A stretch of 64,000 nucleotides of DNA from DATJKD01 sp963728295 (GCA_963728295.1 CAVSKB010000004.1:162018-226017), one strand, 5' to 3'; counted from the first letter of the stretch, positions 19,401 to 28,927 are shown. The notes: a model not told the origin generated them from the letters alone. Numbers and translations are program-made.

Positions 19401-19692
19401 GCAGGGCAAGGGCATCGTCGAAGCCGCGCTGGAAGCCTGCCGCCTGCGCCTGCGCCCGATCGTGATGACCTCGATCGCCTTCATCGCCGGCACCGTGCCG
19501 CTGGTGCTCTCGCACGGCGCCGGCGCGGAAGTGCGCTCGGTCACCGGCATCACCGTGTTCGCCGGCATGCTGGGCGTGACGCTGTTCGGCCTGTTCCTGA
19601 CCCCGGTGTTCTACGTCGCGCTGCGCAAGCTCGTGACTCGCCGCACGCGCGTCGTGCAGCCCTCGCTGCCCCTGGAGATGTCCCATGCCTGA
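16499..19692 (+). CDS. RND multidrug efflux permease, many indels
   Basis: Starts MDFSK then FFIDRPIFAAVLSIVIFAAG after an extra A at about 16512. Typical HAE-1 RND parts follow in shifting frames: PLLPISEYPEVVPPSVVVRT, the TM4 segment LVLAIGIVVDDAIVVVENVE with the proton-relay aspartates near 17720, the SLTLSPALAA motif, and the C-terminal half VGLVVLMGLACKNAILIVEF near 19325. The last 714 bases are uninterrupted. The natural length would be about 1,050 residues. Most frame changes look like single extra bases. Confidence 0.85.
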
Positions 19693-21158
19693 GTTCCGTA
19701 CCCTGCGCACCCTGACGCTTGCCGTCGTGACAGCGGTGCTCACCGCGTGCGCCGTCGGCCCGGACTACGTGCGTCCGGAGGTACCCGTCCCGGGGCGTTT
19801 CGCCCGCGATGCTGCGGCCGTCGACGGCGATGTCGCGGCGGTCGTCGTGGTGACCCCGGATCCGGATGCAGAATTCTGGGCCGGCTTCGACGACCCGGTG
19901 CTGACCCGGTTGGTCGACGCGGCGCTCCTCGCCAACCACGATCTGCGCATCGCGCTCGCCCGGTACGACGGCGCGAATGCGTTGCTGCGCGAGGCCGGCT
20001 TCGACCGGTTCCCTACCGTCACGGCAACGGCCGGAGCCAGTGACGGGCGCTCGAGCGCCGACCAGTTGCCAGACGCCACGCGCGATGAGCGCGACGCCGA
20101 AAGCTACGACGCCGCGGTCGTCGCGGCCTGGGAACTCGACCTGTTCGGCCGGATCCGCCGCAACGTCGAGGCGCAGCGCGCCGATACCCGCGCCAGCGCT
20201 TCCGACCTCGCTGCGCTGCAGGTCATCATCGCGGGCGAGGTGGCGCGCAGTTACCTCGACCTGCGCGGCCTGCAGGAGCGGCTGCGTGTCGCGCGCGAGA
20301 ATGCCGACAACCAGCGCGAAACGCTGCGCCTGGTTGATGCGCGCTTGTCGGCGGGCCGTGGCACGGAGTTCGACACCTCGCGCGCCCGCGCGCAGCTCGA
20401 ATCGACGCTGGCGCGCGTTCCCGCGCTCGCGGCGGCCGTTGCGGTCACGCAGCACCGCCTCGCCGTGCTGACCGGCAACGCACCGGGGGCGTTGATTTCC
20501 GAACTCGACGCGCCCGCGCCGCTGCCGGCGCTCCCCGCCCGGCTCGATCCGGGCACGCCCGGGGAATTGCTGCGCCGGCGGCCCGACGTGATTGCGGCCG
20601 AGGAGCGCCTGCATGCGGCGACCGCGCGGATCGGGGTGGCGACAGCGGACCTGTTTCCGCGCTTCACGCTCTCGGGGTTGATCGGGACGCAGGCCATCGA
20701 CAGCAGCGCCCTGTTCGAGCGCGACGCCGAGACGAGGCTCGTCGCGCTGGGCGTCGACTGGTCGTTCCTGGACGTCGGCCGGGTGCGCGCGCGAATTGCC
20801 GCGGCCGACGCCAACGCGTCCGGCGCGCTGGCGGGTTACGAACAGGCCGTCCTGCTGGCGCTCGAGGACACCGAGAACGCGCTCGTGCGTCTTCGGGCAC
20901 GCGCGCGTCGAGGATCAGCATCTGGAGCGTGCCGCCACGGACAGCGCCCGGGCCGCGCAACTCGCGCGGGTGCGATTCGACGCCGGCGCGGCCGACCTGC
21001 TCGACGTGCTGGACGCCGAGCGCAGCCAGCTCCAGGCGCAGGACGCATTCGCCGACGGCCGCACACGCACCGCGACGGCGCTGGTCGGACTCTACCGCGC
21101 GCTGGCGGGCGGCTGGCCGACGCGGACACCGGAACGCGAGCAGGTGAGCGTGCGGTGA
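19685..21158 (+). CDS. Outer membrane efflux factor, NodT/OprM type, one frameshift
   Basis: Starts with a lipoprotein-like signal (TLAVVTAVLTACAVGPDYVRP), where the Cys near residue 19 would be lipidated. The body has the usual TolC-family helices (SYLDLRGLQERLRVARENAD, GTPGELLRRRPDVIAAEERL, FPRFTLSGLIGTQ). Near 20893 the frame changes and continues through ARVRFDAGAADLLDVLDAER to the stop at 21158. It overlaps the permease stop and completes a tripartite pump operon. Confidence 0.85.
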
Positions 21159-21787
21159 AGAGCGCGGCACTCATCGCCGTCGTCTGGCTTGCGGCCGCAA
21201 CGGCCGAGGCCGACGATCGACGCTGGCAGCCCGACGCCATCTTCTCTCAGGTTGGCGCCGGAGATGCGACCGATGCGTGGTCGGTCGGCGGACAGTGGCA
21301 CTGGCGACGCGGCTGGCCGGTGCGCGAGTCGCTCGTGCTGCGCGGCCGATGGGAGTTTGCGTTTGGACGCTGGCGCGCGGATCTGGACGAAGGCGGCGAT
21401 CAGACCTGGGTCTCACAGCTGAGCGTGGTCCCGACGCTTCGGCTTTCGAAGCCGAGCGGGGGAGGCTGGTACGCCGAGCTCGGCTCCGGGCCGAGCCTGG
21501 TGATGCCGGTGTTTCACAGCCGCGACCGCGAGTTCTCGACGGAGTTCAACTTCCAGAGTCACCTCGCCGTGGGTTACGTCCTCGGCGAGCGCGGTGAGCA
21601 CGACTTCGGTCTGCGCATCGAACACTTCTCCAACGCCGGGATCCGTGACCCGAATCCAGGAATGAACTTCGGTTCGCTGCGCTACACGTATCGCTTTGGC
21701 GCCGGAGGCGAGCGGCTTCGGTTCGCGGGCAGGGGAGAACGGGCCGTCGATCCCACGCACGCGCCCAACAATTTCCCCGAGAGTTGA
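21155..21787 (+). CDS. PagL-like lipid A 3-O-deacylase (acyloxyacyl hydrolase)
   Basis: About 210 residues starting with GTG that overlaps the outer-membrane-factor stop (GTGA). A signal peptide (ALIAVVWLAAATAEA) precedes an eight-stranded barrel-like region. The PagL active-site His-Ser pair is visible in RIEHFSNAGI near residue 156 and the conserved NPGMNFGSL follows. The enzyme removes an acyl chain from lipid A in the outer membrane. Its place at the end of an efflux operon suggests a coordinated envelope-defence response. Confidence 0.75.
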   Translation: MKSAALIAVVWLAAATAEADDRRWQPDAIFSQVGAGDATDAWSVGGQWHWRRGWPVRESLVLRGRWEFAFGRWRADLDEGGDQTWVSQLSVVPTLRLSKPSGGGWYAELGSGPSLVMPVFHSRDREFSTEFNFQSHLAVGYVLGERGEHDFGLRIEHFSNAGIRDPNPGMNFGSLRYTYRFGAGGERLRFAGRGERAVDPTHAPNNFPES

Positions 21788-21818
21788 TGCAAAGCCTTCG
21801 CTTTGCAATCAGGGCATC

Positions 21819-22244
21819 TCAATCGACATCGGTGGCAATGCTGGTCACGTACTCCGGTGGAAACCCAAGCCGGCTCAGCACGTCGCGCAGGCGCGCAGCG
21901 TAGTTCGCGTTGCCTTCGCCTGGACCCGGCGCAATGGCGAGGTTGTAGCACGTCGCAGTCAGCCGCGACCCGTCGAAGGTGCGGACCGCGATCGGTTCCG
22001 CCTGGTAGGCCTCGAGCCCCGGTTGTGAATAGAGCCGATCGAGCTCGGCTCGCGTCAGCGCGTAAACCATGCCATAAGCCCGCGCCGCTTCGTCCGGGAC
22101 CAGGGTGGCGCGCTGGCCGATACGAAGCCCGAATCCGTCCGCAATCGCGCGCCTCGGCACTGCCGCCGCTATCCCCTGAGCAGCGAGCACTTGCTCGTCC
22201 ATGAATAAGCCGTAGAAGAAAACGTCGATGCGTTCGTCGCCCAC
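21819..22244 (-). CDS. Gamma-glutamylcyclotransferase-like protein
   Basis: 141 residues from a GTG at 22244: VGDERIDVFFYGLFMDEQVL, with the typical YGxxxDE-like start of GGCT/AIG2 proteins and a YQAEPIAVRTFDG strand near 90. The longer open frame to 22418 adds 58 unconserved residues. Role uncertain; the family includes glutathione and butirosin pathway enzymes. Confidence 0.6.
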   Translation of the reverse strand: MGDERIDVFFYGLFMDEQVLAAQGIAAAVPRRAIADGFGLRIGQRATLVPDEAARAYGMVYALTRAELDRLYSQPGLEAYQAEPIAVRTFDGSRLTATCYNLAIAPGPGEGNANYAARLRDVLSRLGFPPEYVTSIATDVD

Positions 22245-22347
22245 GGTGCGTGCTTCCCTATCTCGCGGCCAGACACCTGGTACACGCGGCACTCTCCCCG
22301 CTATGGCATCAAGCGTACACCGGACGCGGCGCGGTGGATGCGGCTGT

Positions 22348-22881
22348 TCACGACTGCCCTGCCGTGTAGCCGGCCAACGCCGACCGCGAATACAGCAAGG
22401 CATTACCATGCTCGGCATCCAGCTCGCGCTCGTAGCGCATACCGATCTTCTCCGCCACGCGGCGTGAGGCCACGTTGCCTGGGAGGATCAGGCAGACCAG
22501 GCGCGGCACGCGCAGGCGTTCGTGCGCATGACGGGCGATCGCCGCTGCGGCTTCGGTCGCGAGCCCCTGGCCCCACAGGCTCTTGTCGATCATGTAGGCG
22601 ACCTCGACTTCGTCGAGGCCGTCGAGCGTCCACGGCAGCAGTCCGCAACGACCGATGAATTGCCCGGTGGGCTTGTGGATCGTGGCCCAGAGACCGAGAT
22701 CCGGGCGTTCGGGATGACCGGCCCGGAACCACTCGAGCTCCTCACGTGTTTCTTCGCGCGTCCGGACACCTTCCGGGTAATGGCGGCGGATGTCCGCGTC
22801 GGCATAGAGTGCGGCCAGGGCGTCGAGATCGCGCGGCTCCAGATGCCGCAGCACGAGTCGCGGGGATTCGAGCACCAGCAT
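22348..22881 (-). CDS. GNAT acetyltransferase, RimJ/RimL type
   Basis: 177 residues starting MLVLESPRLVLRHLEPRDLD, the usual start of ribosomal-protein-type N-acetyltransferases. The acetyl-CoA loop is at LWGQGLATEAAAAIARHAHE near 130. The gene stops 7 bp before the next GNAT gene region and overlaps it by one base at the start. Substrate unknown. Confidence 0.85.
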   Translation of the reverse strand: MLVLESPRLVLRHLEPRDLDALAALYADADIRRHYPEGVRTREETREELEWFRAGHPERPDLGLWATIHKPTGQFIGRCGLLPWTLDGLDEVEVAYMIDKSLWGQGLATEAAAAIARHAHERLRVPRLVCLILPGNVASRRVAEKIGMRYERELDAEHGNALLYSRSALAGYTAGQS

Positions 22882-23345
22882 CAGGCGGACGGCGCCAGCC
22901 GCAACTCCATCACGATGTTACAGCGCGCATACACCGGGTGCGGGCCCTCCGAGAGCGTCTCGAACCCGTGCTTGCGGTAGAGCGCGATGGCCGGTGCAAG
23001 CACCGTATTCGAGAGGAGAAATACGCTGCGCGCCCCGTCTTCGCGTGCCTTCCGCAGCGCGGCGACCAGCAGGGTCTCGCCGTGTCCCTTGCCACGCTCG
23101 CCTGGAGCCACTGCCATTCGGGCGAGCTGGCAGCGATGCTCGCTCTCCGGGATCAGCGCGCATACCCCGATCACCGTACCGTTTTCGGCGAGGCTCAGGA
23201 TATGTCCGCCCTCTCTGACGATCCGGTACGGGTCCGCAGCCAGCTTTCGATCCGCCTCTTCGAGCGTGAAGTGCTCCTTGATCCACTGCTCGTTCAGCTG
23301 GACGAACGCGTCGCAATGATTTGCGTTGTCGATCTCGACCGGCAT
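22881..23345 (-). CDS. GNAT acetyltransferase
   Basis: 154 residues starting MPVEIDNANHCDAFVQLNEQ. Motif A is visible as LARMAVAPGERGKGHGETLL near residues 83-102 (usual QxxGxG variant). It reads directly into the neighbouring GNAT gene on the same strand. Substrate unknown. Confidence 0.85.
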   Translation of the reverse strand: MPVEIDNANHCDAFVQLNEQWIKEHFTLEEADRKLAADPYRIVREGGHILSLAENGTVIGVCALIPESEHRCQLARMAVAPGERGKGHGETLLVAALRKAREDGARSVFLLSNTVLAPAIALYRKHGFETLSEGPHPVYARCNIVMELRLAPSA

Positions 23346-23359
23346 GGTCGTCAGGCAGT

Positions 23360-23800
23360 TCAGTCCCGACGCCTGTTCGAGTTGTCCATATCGGACACGA
23401 TCAGCCAGCGTCCGTCGGAATCCTTCCGCAACGTCAGCGTGAACTTGCCGATGTCAGGTTGACCGATCATTCCCGCAAACCCGCCGATGATGTATCCGAC
23501 CTGTCCGTCGGCCCCGAACGCAAGCGGACGCAGACTCAGGGGTCCGCCCTTCCCACTGTAGAAGGCCTCGATCGCGGCGCGTCCGCGCACGGGTTCATTG
23601 CCATTTGAAAGCACGAACCCGTCCTCGGCGAACAGGTGCGCGAGGGCTGCGGCATCCAGCGACGACCACGCCGCTTCATAGTCTCTGAGCACCCGCGCAA
23701 GATCGGCCGGCAGCGCGATCGAGGGCTCGGGCGAGGCGTAGGTGACTGCTGAAACCGCCAGCAACACCAGCAGCACGATTGACCTCCTCATTCTGGACAC
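23360..23800 (-). CDS. Exported NTF2-like (SnoaL/DUF4440) protein
   Basis: 146 residues with a signal peptide (RRSIVLLVLLAVSAVTYAS) followed by an NTF2-like cone fold: LRDYEAAWSSLDAAALAHLF near 40 and VRGRAAIEAFYSG near 77, ending in WLIVSDMDNSN. Such proteins range from isomerases to binding proteins; the periplasmic location and function here are inferred. Confidence 0.75.
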   Translation of the reverse strand: MSRMRRSIVLLVLLAVSAVTYASPEPSIALPADLARVLRDYEAAWSSLDAAALAHLFAEDGFVLSNGNEPVRGRAAIEAFYSGKGGPLSLRPLAFGADGQVGYIIGGFAGMIGQPDIGKFTLTLRKDSDGRWLIVSDMDNSNRRRD

Positions 23801-23841
23801 CTCTCATTTGGAGCGCGGATGGGCCATGCACGGCGCGTGCT

Positions 23842-24225
23842 TCAACCTTTGCGTTTGCCTGCGCCTGCCCGGGCACGGTTCTGCTTTACCCTGAATTTCA
23901 CGATCCGGCTGATCAATGCGTAGGGGATCGGCTCGGCGAGCGGGAACTGCAGATTGCCCTTCGCGCCCGCGTAGCGGGAAACCGCCTTTTCCAGCGCGGC
24001 ATCACCCCGAACCGGCGGATAGAAGCCGATGTGCTTCTTGAACGCCGCGAAGTACACCAGGACACCGTTCAGAGTGAATGCCGGTATCTGGTAGCTGATC
24101 GTCTCCTGAGCGGCGGGGGCGGCCTTGTGCACCGTCGAGCGTATCCGCTCGAGAATCGCCTGCACCTCGGGGGCGAACCCCGAGATGTATTCATCGATGT
24201 TCGAGGGCTTGCGAGCCGATGCCAT
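23842..24225 (-). CDS. DUF1801 (YdhG-like) protein
   Basis: 127 residues starting MASARKPSNIDEYISGFAPE, with the family core ERIRSTVHKAAPAAQETISY and YFAAFKKHIGFYP. Relatives are proposed iron chaperones, but this is not settled. The C-terminus is Lys/Arg-rich. It follows the sulfotransferase gene on the same strand. Confidence 0.8.
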   Translation of the reverse strand: MASARKPSNIDEYISGFAPEVQAILERIRSTVHKAAPAAQETISYQIPAFTLNGVLVYFAAFKKHIGFYPPVRGDAALEKAVSRYAGAKGNLQFPLAEPIPYALISRIVKFRVKQNRARAGAGKRKG

Positions 24226-24239
24226 GGCTGTTGAATCGC

Positions 24240-25149
24240 TCAGCCGGCCTCCTGCCCGGTCGCGAGCCAGCGCGCGCAGTCCGCGCCAAGTTCCCGCACT
24301 GCACGCGCCTCGTATTCGGCGTTTTCCTCGGGCGTGAGCACGTCGGACCACCGACCGTTGACGCCCTTGTTGATGAAGACCTGGGCGCCGGCGTCCCAGA
24401 ACGCGCCTCCCAGCGGGACGCTGCGCGTGGCGTGCGCCTTCATCCAGTCGAAGGAGCAGAACTCGAGGATGGTCGGCCACTTCGATTCGTCGATGGGAAT
24501 GTCCAGAAAGGACGCGATGCGACGCATCTGCCCCGGCATGTCGCGTTTCAGGCTCGTGAAATGCACCAGCAGCACGTTGGGCAGGGTGCGGATCGCGTAC
24601 CACGTGCGGACGTTCTCCCAGAACGACCAGAACGGATAACCGTCGCGGGCCATCCAGTCGCGCCAGTACTCCCGGACGTCGGCGGGCGGACGCTCGATCG
24701 GCGGACCGACGCGCCCGGGCGTGTCGTTGAGCGCGGAATACCACACCTCGTTCGCGTTGACGTGGTGGTTGTAGAAGCTCCATACGACGTCGCGGCCGTC
24801 CCGACCGATGTAGATGTACTTCGCACGCGGAGAGAAGACGAGGGCATCGACCGGGAGATGAGTCTTGATGAATCGCCTGTGCGTCTGCGCCTCGACCGAC
24901 GGGCAGCTTCACCTCCTTCGGCGGCACGCGTATGTCGAGCCAGGGGGACATATCCGCAACTTCGAGCTCCGGGTCGGGCCCGAACAGCATCTGCGCGATC
25001 ATCTGCTGCATCCAGGTCGTCCCGGATTTCGCATAGGTCGAGATGATGATGTCGTCGTCCCGGAACCGGAAATCGTTCCAGATCGTGGAGTCGAAGTGAT
25101 GGCTGTGCATCTCCCGGGTCTTCTTCGGCCAGGTCTCCGTCGCGGTCAT
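24240..25149 (-). CDS. Sulfotransferase domain protein, one frameshift
   Basis: Starts MTATETWPKKTREMHSHHFD with the PAPS 5'-phosphosulfate loop YAKSGTTWMQQMIAQMLFGP near residue 40. A one-base shift near 24890 breaks the frame; the C-terminal half resumes around AKYIYIGRDGRDVVWSFYNH (3'-phosphate site) and ends ARWLATGQEAG. Family members move sulfate from PAPS to alcohols or amines. Combined length about 300 residues, normal for the family. Confidence 0.8.
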
Positions 25150-25220
25150 GTGCCCCCGTGTTCTATCGTTGGATGATTTGCTTGATACCAGCGCCGCGCA
25201 GGCGCACTTCGTTCGGCTCG

Positions 25221-25605
25221 CTACTCGTCGATTGCGTAGGGCCGCGTCATGACCTCGAGCAGATGACCGTCCGGATCGAGGAAATAGAAACCTCGGCCGC
25301 CGTTGTGCTCGTAGGTTTCGCCGGCCGCGCTGCCGGCCGGGGTCCGCCCAGTAATCGAGCTTCCGCTCGCGGACACGTCCGAAGATCCTGTCGAAATCGG
25401 GGTCACCGACCAGGAAGGCGTAGTGCTGGAGTGAAATCTTGCCCTCCTGCTCGTAGAAATCGAGCGAGACGGCGTTGCCGAGCCGCACTACCAGCATCGG
25501 TCCGAATTTGACCGGCCGGCCGAGCTCGAGCATCTCGACGAGAAACGATGCGGATTTCTGCTTGTCACCGCACCAGACGATGGTGTGATTGAGCTCTACG
25601 GTCAT
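25221..25605 (-). CDS. VOC (glyoxalase-fold) protein, one frameshift
   Basis: Starts MTVELNHTIVWCGDKQKSAS; the first 85 residues form one beta-alpha-beta-beta-beta unit. Near 25342 the frame shifts and continues GSAAGETYEHNGGRGFYFLD then PDGHLLEVMTRPYAIDE. Metal ligands are plausible at the starting His and final Glu. Overlaps the DUF1579 gene's stop by four bases. Confidence 0.7.
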
Positions 25606-26123
25606 GGCGGTATCTTATCCGCCCCGGGGTCCGCGTTGAATGCACGCCGGGCGAAGTCCATCGTCCAGTTCGTTTCCCATGTGGCCCCGGCATCGACCGA
25701 GAACGCCTGCTCCCACCGCGGCGCGTCCGGTGCGGGCAAGGACCAGATGAAGCGAACGCGTATCGGCCTGCCGTCCATCTTGTCGTCGGCGTAGAAATGT
25801 CCCACGCCATCGGTGAACTGCCCCACCATCGGCGTGTCCAGCGTCCCCGGATATCGGCCATCGAGCCACCAGATGGTCCAGAGCTTCCTAATCGGGTCGA
25901 ACGACCGCAGGGTCACCGCGCGATAGTGCCCACCGGGCAGCTCGAGCAGGTTGTCGTCGACGTTGCCGAAACCGCCCAGGATCCTGCGCACCGCCGTGGT
26001 GCCCTTGAACTCGACCCACTCGGTGCAACCGGCGAGCCGCTCCTTGAGCCGGCGATGCGAGACGTCCCAGCTGCCGATGAAGAAGTCGAAGTCCGTGTGG
26101 CCGGATAGGTTCGTGGATGTCAT
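25602..26123 (-). CDS. DUF1579-like protein
   Basis: 173 residues starting MTSTNLSGHTDFDFFIGSWD. The FDFFIGSWDVSHRRLKERL opening and the strand-rich rest (RILGGFGNVDDNLLELPGGH) match small lipocalin-like DUF1579 proteins. No signal peptide. Function unknown. ATGA-type overlap with the VOC gene indicates coupled translation. Confidence 0.7.
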   Translation of the reverse strand: MTSTNLSGHTDFDFFIGSWDVSHRRLKERLAGCTEWVEFKGTTAVRRILGGFGNVDDNLLELPGGHYRAVTLRSFDPIRKLWTIWWLDGRYPGTLDTPMVGQFTDGVGHFYADDKMDGRPIRVRFIWSLPAPDAPRWEQAFSVDAGATWETNWTMDFARRAFNADPGADKIPP

Positions 26124-26126
26124 AGG

Positions 26127-27276
26127 TCACCCGAGAGCCCGACGAACGCGATCGCCGAGCAGCGCCAGCCTCTCGACCGGCTCGTTGCTGAAGACGAAGC
26201 GCACGTACCGATCGGCCACCGGTCCGCCCCAGCCGCGCATCGGCGTGGCAGCGACTCTGTGCTCGAGCAGGCGGTTGGAAAACTCCACGCAATCGACGCC
26301 GAGAGCGGCGACATCGAGGAGAAGCGACCACGCTCCCGCAGGTCGCACCGCCGGCAGGCCGTCGAGCTGGCGCAGCGTTTCATCACGTCGCCGCTGGTAT
26401 TCGCTGTTCGCCACGGCGACGTGTTCATCGGACAATGCGAGCGCGACGCGCGTGCCGACCTGCGCGAAACCGCTCGGCACGAGGCCGTTGTAGATGTGGA
26501 CACGCGAGACGTCGTCGACGAGACCGCCCGGCGCGACCACCCAGCCGATCACGCCAGGCGATCATGCGCATTTCGAGCGCAGGTGAGCCGACGGTAACCG
26601 TCCGGTCGCGCATGCCGGGGAGCGCCGCAGGATGCCGGATACGGTGGCCGTCGAACAGGACGCCCTCGAACCCGCTCCAGTAGAGGAGCCACAGGTCCTG
26701 CTCACGGCAGATCGAGGCGACGGCGTTCCACTCCTCGTCGCTCGCGACCCAGCCGGACGGGAACGACGCGTTGTTCAGGAACACGACGCGTGTACGCGGG
26801 CCGACGGCGGCGGCCAGCGCGTCCAGGTCGAGCCGCCAGTCCCCGCTTGCGACGCGGAGCGGGACGAGCCGTGGTACAGCCCCGACGAGGCGGACCCGGT
26901 TCAGCATCCCGGCGTAGGTCGGATCGGTGAGAATGACCTCGTCCCCGGGATCGGTGAGGCAGAAGAGGGCGTCGAGCATCGCGTCCCCCTCGCCACCCGT
27001 GATCACGATTTCACTGCGCCCGTCGTAATGCGGTCCGCCGCGACGCTCGATGGACGCTGCCACCGCCTCCTTGAGATCGTCGCGGCCTGTAAACGGAAGC
27101 CAGCTGTTCGTTTCGTCTTCGCCGACAGCCGCGCGAGTGGCCTCCACGGCCTCCGCCGGCGGCGGGATATCGGTGTCGAGGTTCTCAAGGCGCAGGACGT
27201 CGCTGTCTGCGCCCGCCGCCGCGGCGACGCGATCGATGTTGAAGCCCGGGATATCCTTGAGTCTTGTCACGCCCAT
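26127..27276 (-). CDS. Aminotransferase class I/II-like protein, frameshift and no obvious PLP lysine
   Basis: The first 284 residues start MGVTRLKDIPGFNIDRVAAA with fold-type I features (FTGRDDLKEAVAASIERRGG, VITGGEGDAMLDALFCLTDP, VVFLNNASFPSGWVASDEEW). Near 26552 a one-base shift leads to a C-terminal half starting VIGWVVAPGGLVDDVSRVHI and ending at 26127. At the usual SxxK-xxx-M-x-GWR site the sequence is GSPALEMRMIAWR: the codon where lysine is expected is CTC (Leu). If correct, the cofactor-binding lysine is absent. Confidence 0.7.
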
Positions 27277-27281
27277 CGGGA

Positions 27282-27575
27282 CTACCAGAGTTGCTCGGCC
27301 AGCGTGACCTTGAACGGATGATCGAGCAGCGGCTCGACCGTCTCGACGAAGCGCACGGTATGCGATAGCTCGGCGTGACGCTCGAACGCCGCCATGTCCT
27401 GCCAGCGGGTGTGAATGTAGAACTCGTCCGGATCGCGCACCGAGCGAAAGCCTCCATAGCTGAGGCAGCCGGGTTCCTTGCGCGTCGGTCCCTGTACCTC
27501 GAACATCGCCTGTTGCACCTCGCCCTGCTTTCCGGGGCGGGCGTGCAGTCGAGCGAACACGAATATCTCCATCAT
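27282..27575 (-). CDS. Antibiotic biosynthesis monooxygenase-like protein
   Basis: 97 residues starting MMEIFVFARLHARPGKQGEV, with the ABM hallmark EPGCLSYGGFRSVRDPDEFY. The GGAG four bases before the ATG at 27575 decides the start; a longer frame to 27740 adds unconserved residues. It lies 5 bp before the aminotransferase gene. Confidence 0.8.
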   Translation of the reverse strand: MMEIFVFARLHARPGKQGEVQQAMFEVQGPTRKEPGCLSYGGFRSVRDPDEFYIHTRWQDMAAFERHAELSHTVRFVETVEPLLDHPFKVTLAEQLW

Positions 27576-27664
27576 CGTCTCCGCGCTCAGCATCGGGGCC
27601 GAAACCCTGCCTGCGGATTGTCGTCTCCCGTTCCCTGCAGGTCTACCCGCGCGACCGCAGGAAG

Positions 27665-28915
27665 CTACGTCGTGGCCCGCCTCCGCAAGCGCGTGCCCGG
27701 ACTCTCGGTCGCCCTCGCGATGCAGCTGCGACCAGTGCACTTGAAGATGGCATGCGCTACGGCGGATTCGAGGTTCCAGTAGATGAGCGCGAGCGCGGTC
27801 AGATCGAACGCTGCGTGTGCAAACAGCACCGTCCAGATCCGGCCGCTGACTGCGAACAGCGTTCCGAACACCACGCCCACGATCGCGGCTTGCTGGACTC
27901 CCGCGAGTCCCTGGTCTGCGTAATGGGCGAGGCCAAACAGTGCGGATGTCAGCAGAACGATCGACGCGCTGGCGGGAATACCCGGCCCGAACAGCTTGCC
28001 TAGGCGCTCGAACAGGTAGCCCCGGAACACGGTCTCCTCACCGAACGCCGCGACCAGCATCGCCCACGTGGCGGCGGGAAGCATTGCGGAGTTTCCCGCC
28101 AGGAAATGGTACGCCTGGTTGATCGGGCCGGCGCCGAGCAGCGGCATGACGACCGACTTCATCACGAGCTTGAGGCCGATGCCGACCAGCAGCCCGGCGG
28201 CGAGGGAGGCGATCCAGCTCCTTGGTCTCGAGTAGCCGATGGCGCGAAAGGCCGTATGCGAGCGCCAGGCCCACGCGAGGACCAGCAGACCACCCACGGG
28301 TATTGCAATCATGTCGCCCAGGATCGCGTTGCCGGAAAGCACGATCACCACCATCGCCACGATCCCGAGCGGCCCGAAGCCACGCAGGCCAGCAGCGATC
28401 CGATCGTCGTCGGATGCGAACCAGCGCGGAACACGACTCGAATACGACTGCCAGGCAGAACCGTGTTTCTGCGCGAGCCACGGCTCCTCGCCAAGGATGA
28501 CCCGGAAATGAAACGCAGCCGCGATCACGATCGCGTAGACCAGCAGTGCTTGCGAGGCAAACGATATCGCCCAGCCAAGCAGGATCAGTGTGACTGCCAC
28601 ATACATCGGATTTCGCGTGTAACGGTACAGCCCGCCGACAACGAGATTTGCCGGCGGTGCCCAGGGCGCAAGCGTGCCTCCGCCGGAAACATAGAAGTCG
28701 CGGACACACCAGAGCAGGGCCGCCACGCCGAGGAGCAGTGGCAGGAGGCCCATCGGCTGCACGAGCGTGGTGTGTCCGCTGGACGACAACCATGCAAGGG
28801 GAACGGCGAAAGCGACCACGCCCGGCAAGGCGAGAAACGCCAACAATGCACGCGCGAACATGAGCCCCCGCCGGGCGTCCGGGTCGGCCGTACCGGGGCC
28901 GGTCGACCCCGGCAC
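27665..28915 (-). CDS. Fusion of isoprenylcysteine methyltransferase-like and CPBP protease domains
   Basis: 416 residues. The N-terminal half (to about 165) is an ICMT/PEMT-like membrane methyltransferase: GGLYRYTRNPMYVAVTLILL near 95 and LGEEPWLAQKHG near 142. The C-terminal half is a CPBP (Abi/CAAX-type) membrane protease-like domain with FGEETVFRGYLFERLGKLFG near 290, FGLAHYADQG near 332 and FAHAAFDLTALAL near 370. Both halves are related to CAAX processing in eukaryotes. GTG start at 28915 or ATG at 28861. Confidence 0.8.
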   Translation of the reverse strand: MPGSTGPGTADPDARRGLMFARALLAFLALPGVVAFAVPLAWLSSSGHTTLVQPMGLLPLLLGVAALLWCVRDFYVSGGGTLAPWAPPANLVVGGLYRYTRNPMYVAVTLILLGWAISFASQALLVYAIVIAAAFHFRVILGEEPWLAQKHGSAWQSYSSRVPRWFASDDDRIAAGLRGFGPLGIVAMVVIVLSGNAILGDMIAIPVGGLLVLAWAWRSHTAFRAIGYSRPRSWIASLAAGLLVGIGLKLVMKSVVMPLLGAGPINQAYHFLAGNSAMLPAATWAMLVAAFGEETVFRGYLFERLGKLFGPGIPASASIVLLTSALFGLAHYADQGLAGVQQAAIVGVVFGTLFAVSGRIWTVLFAHAAFDLTALALIYWNLESAVAHAIFKCTGRSCIARATESPGTRLRRRATT

Positions 28916-28927
28916 GTCCGAGTCTCC

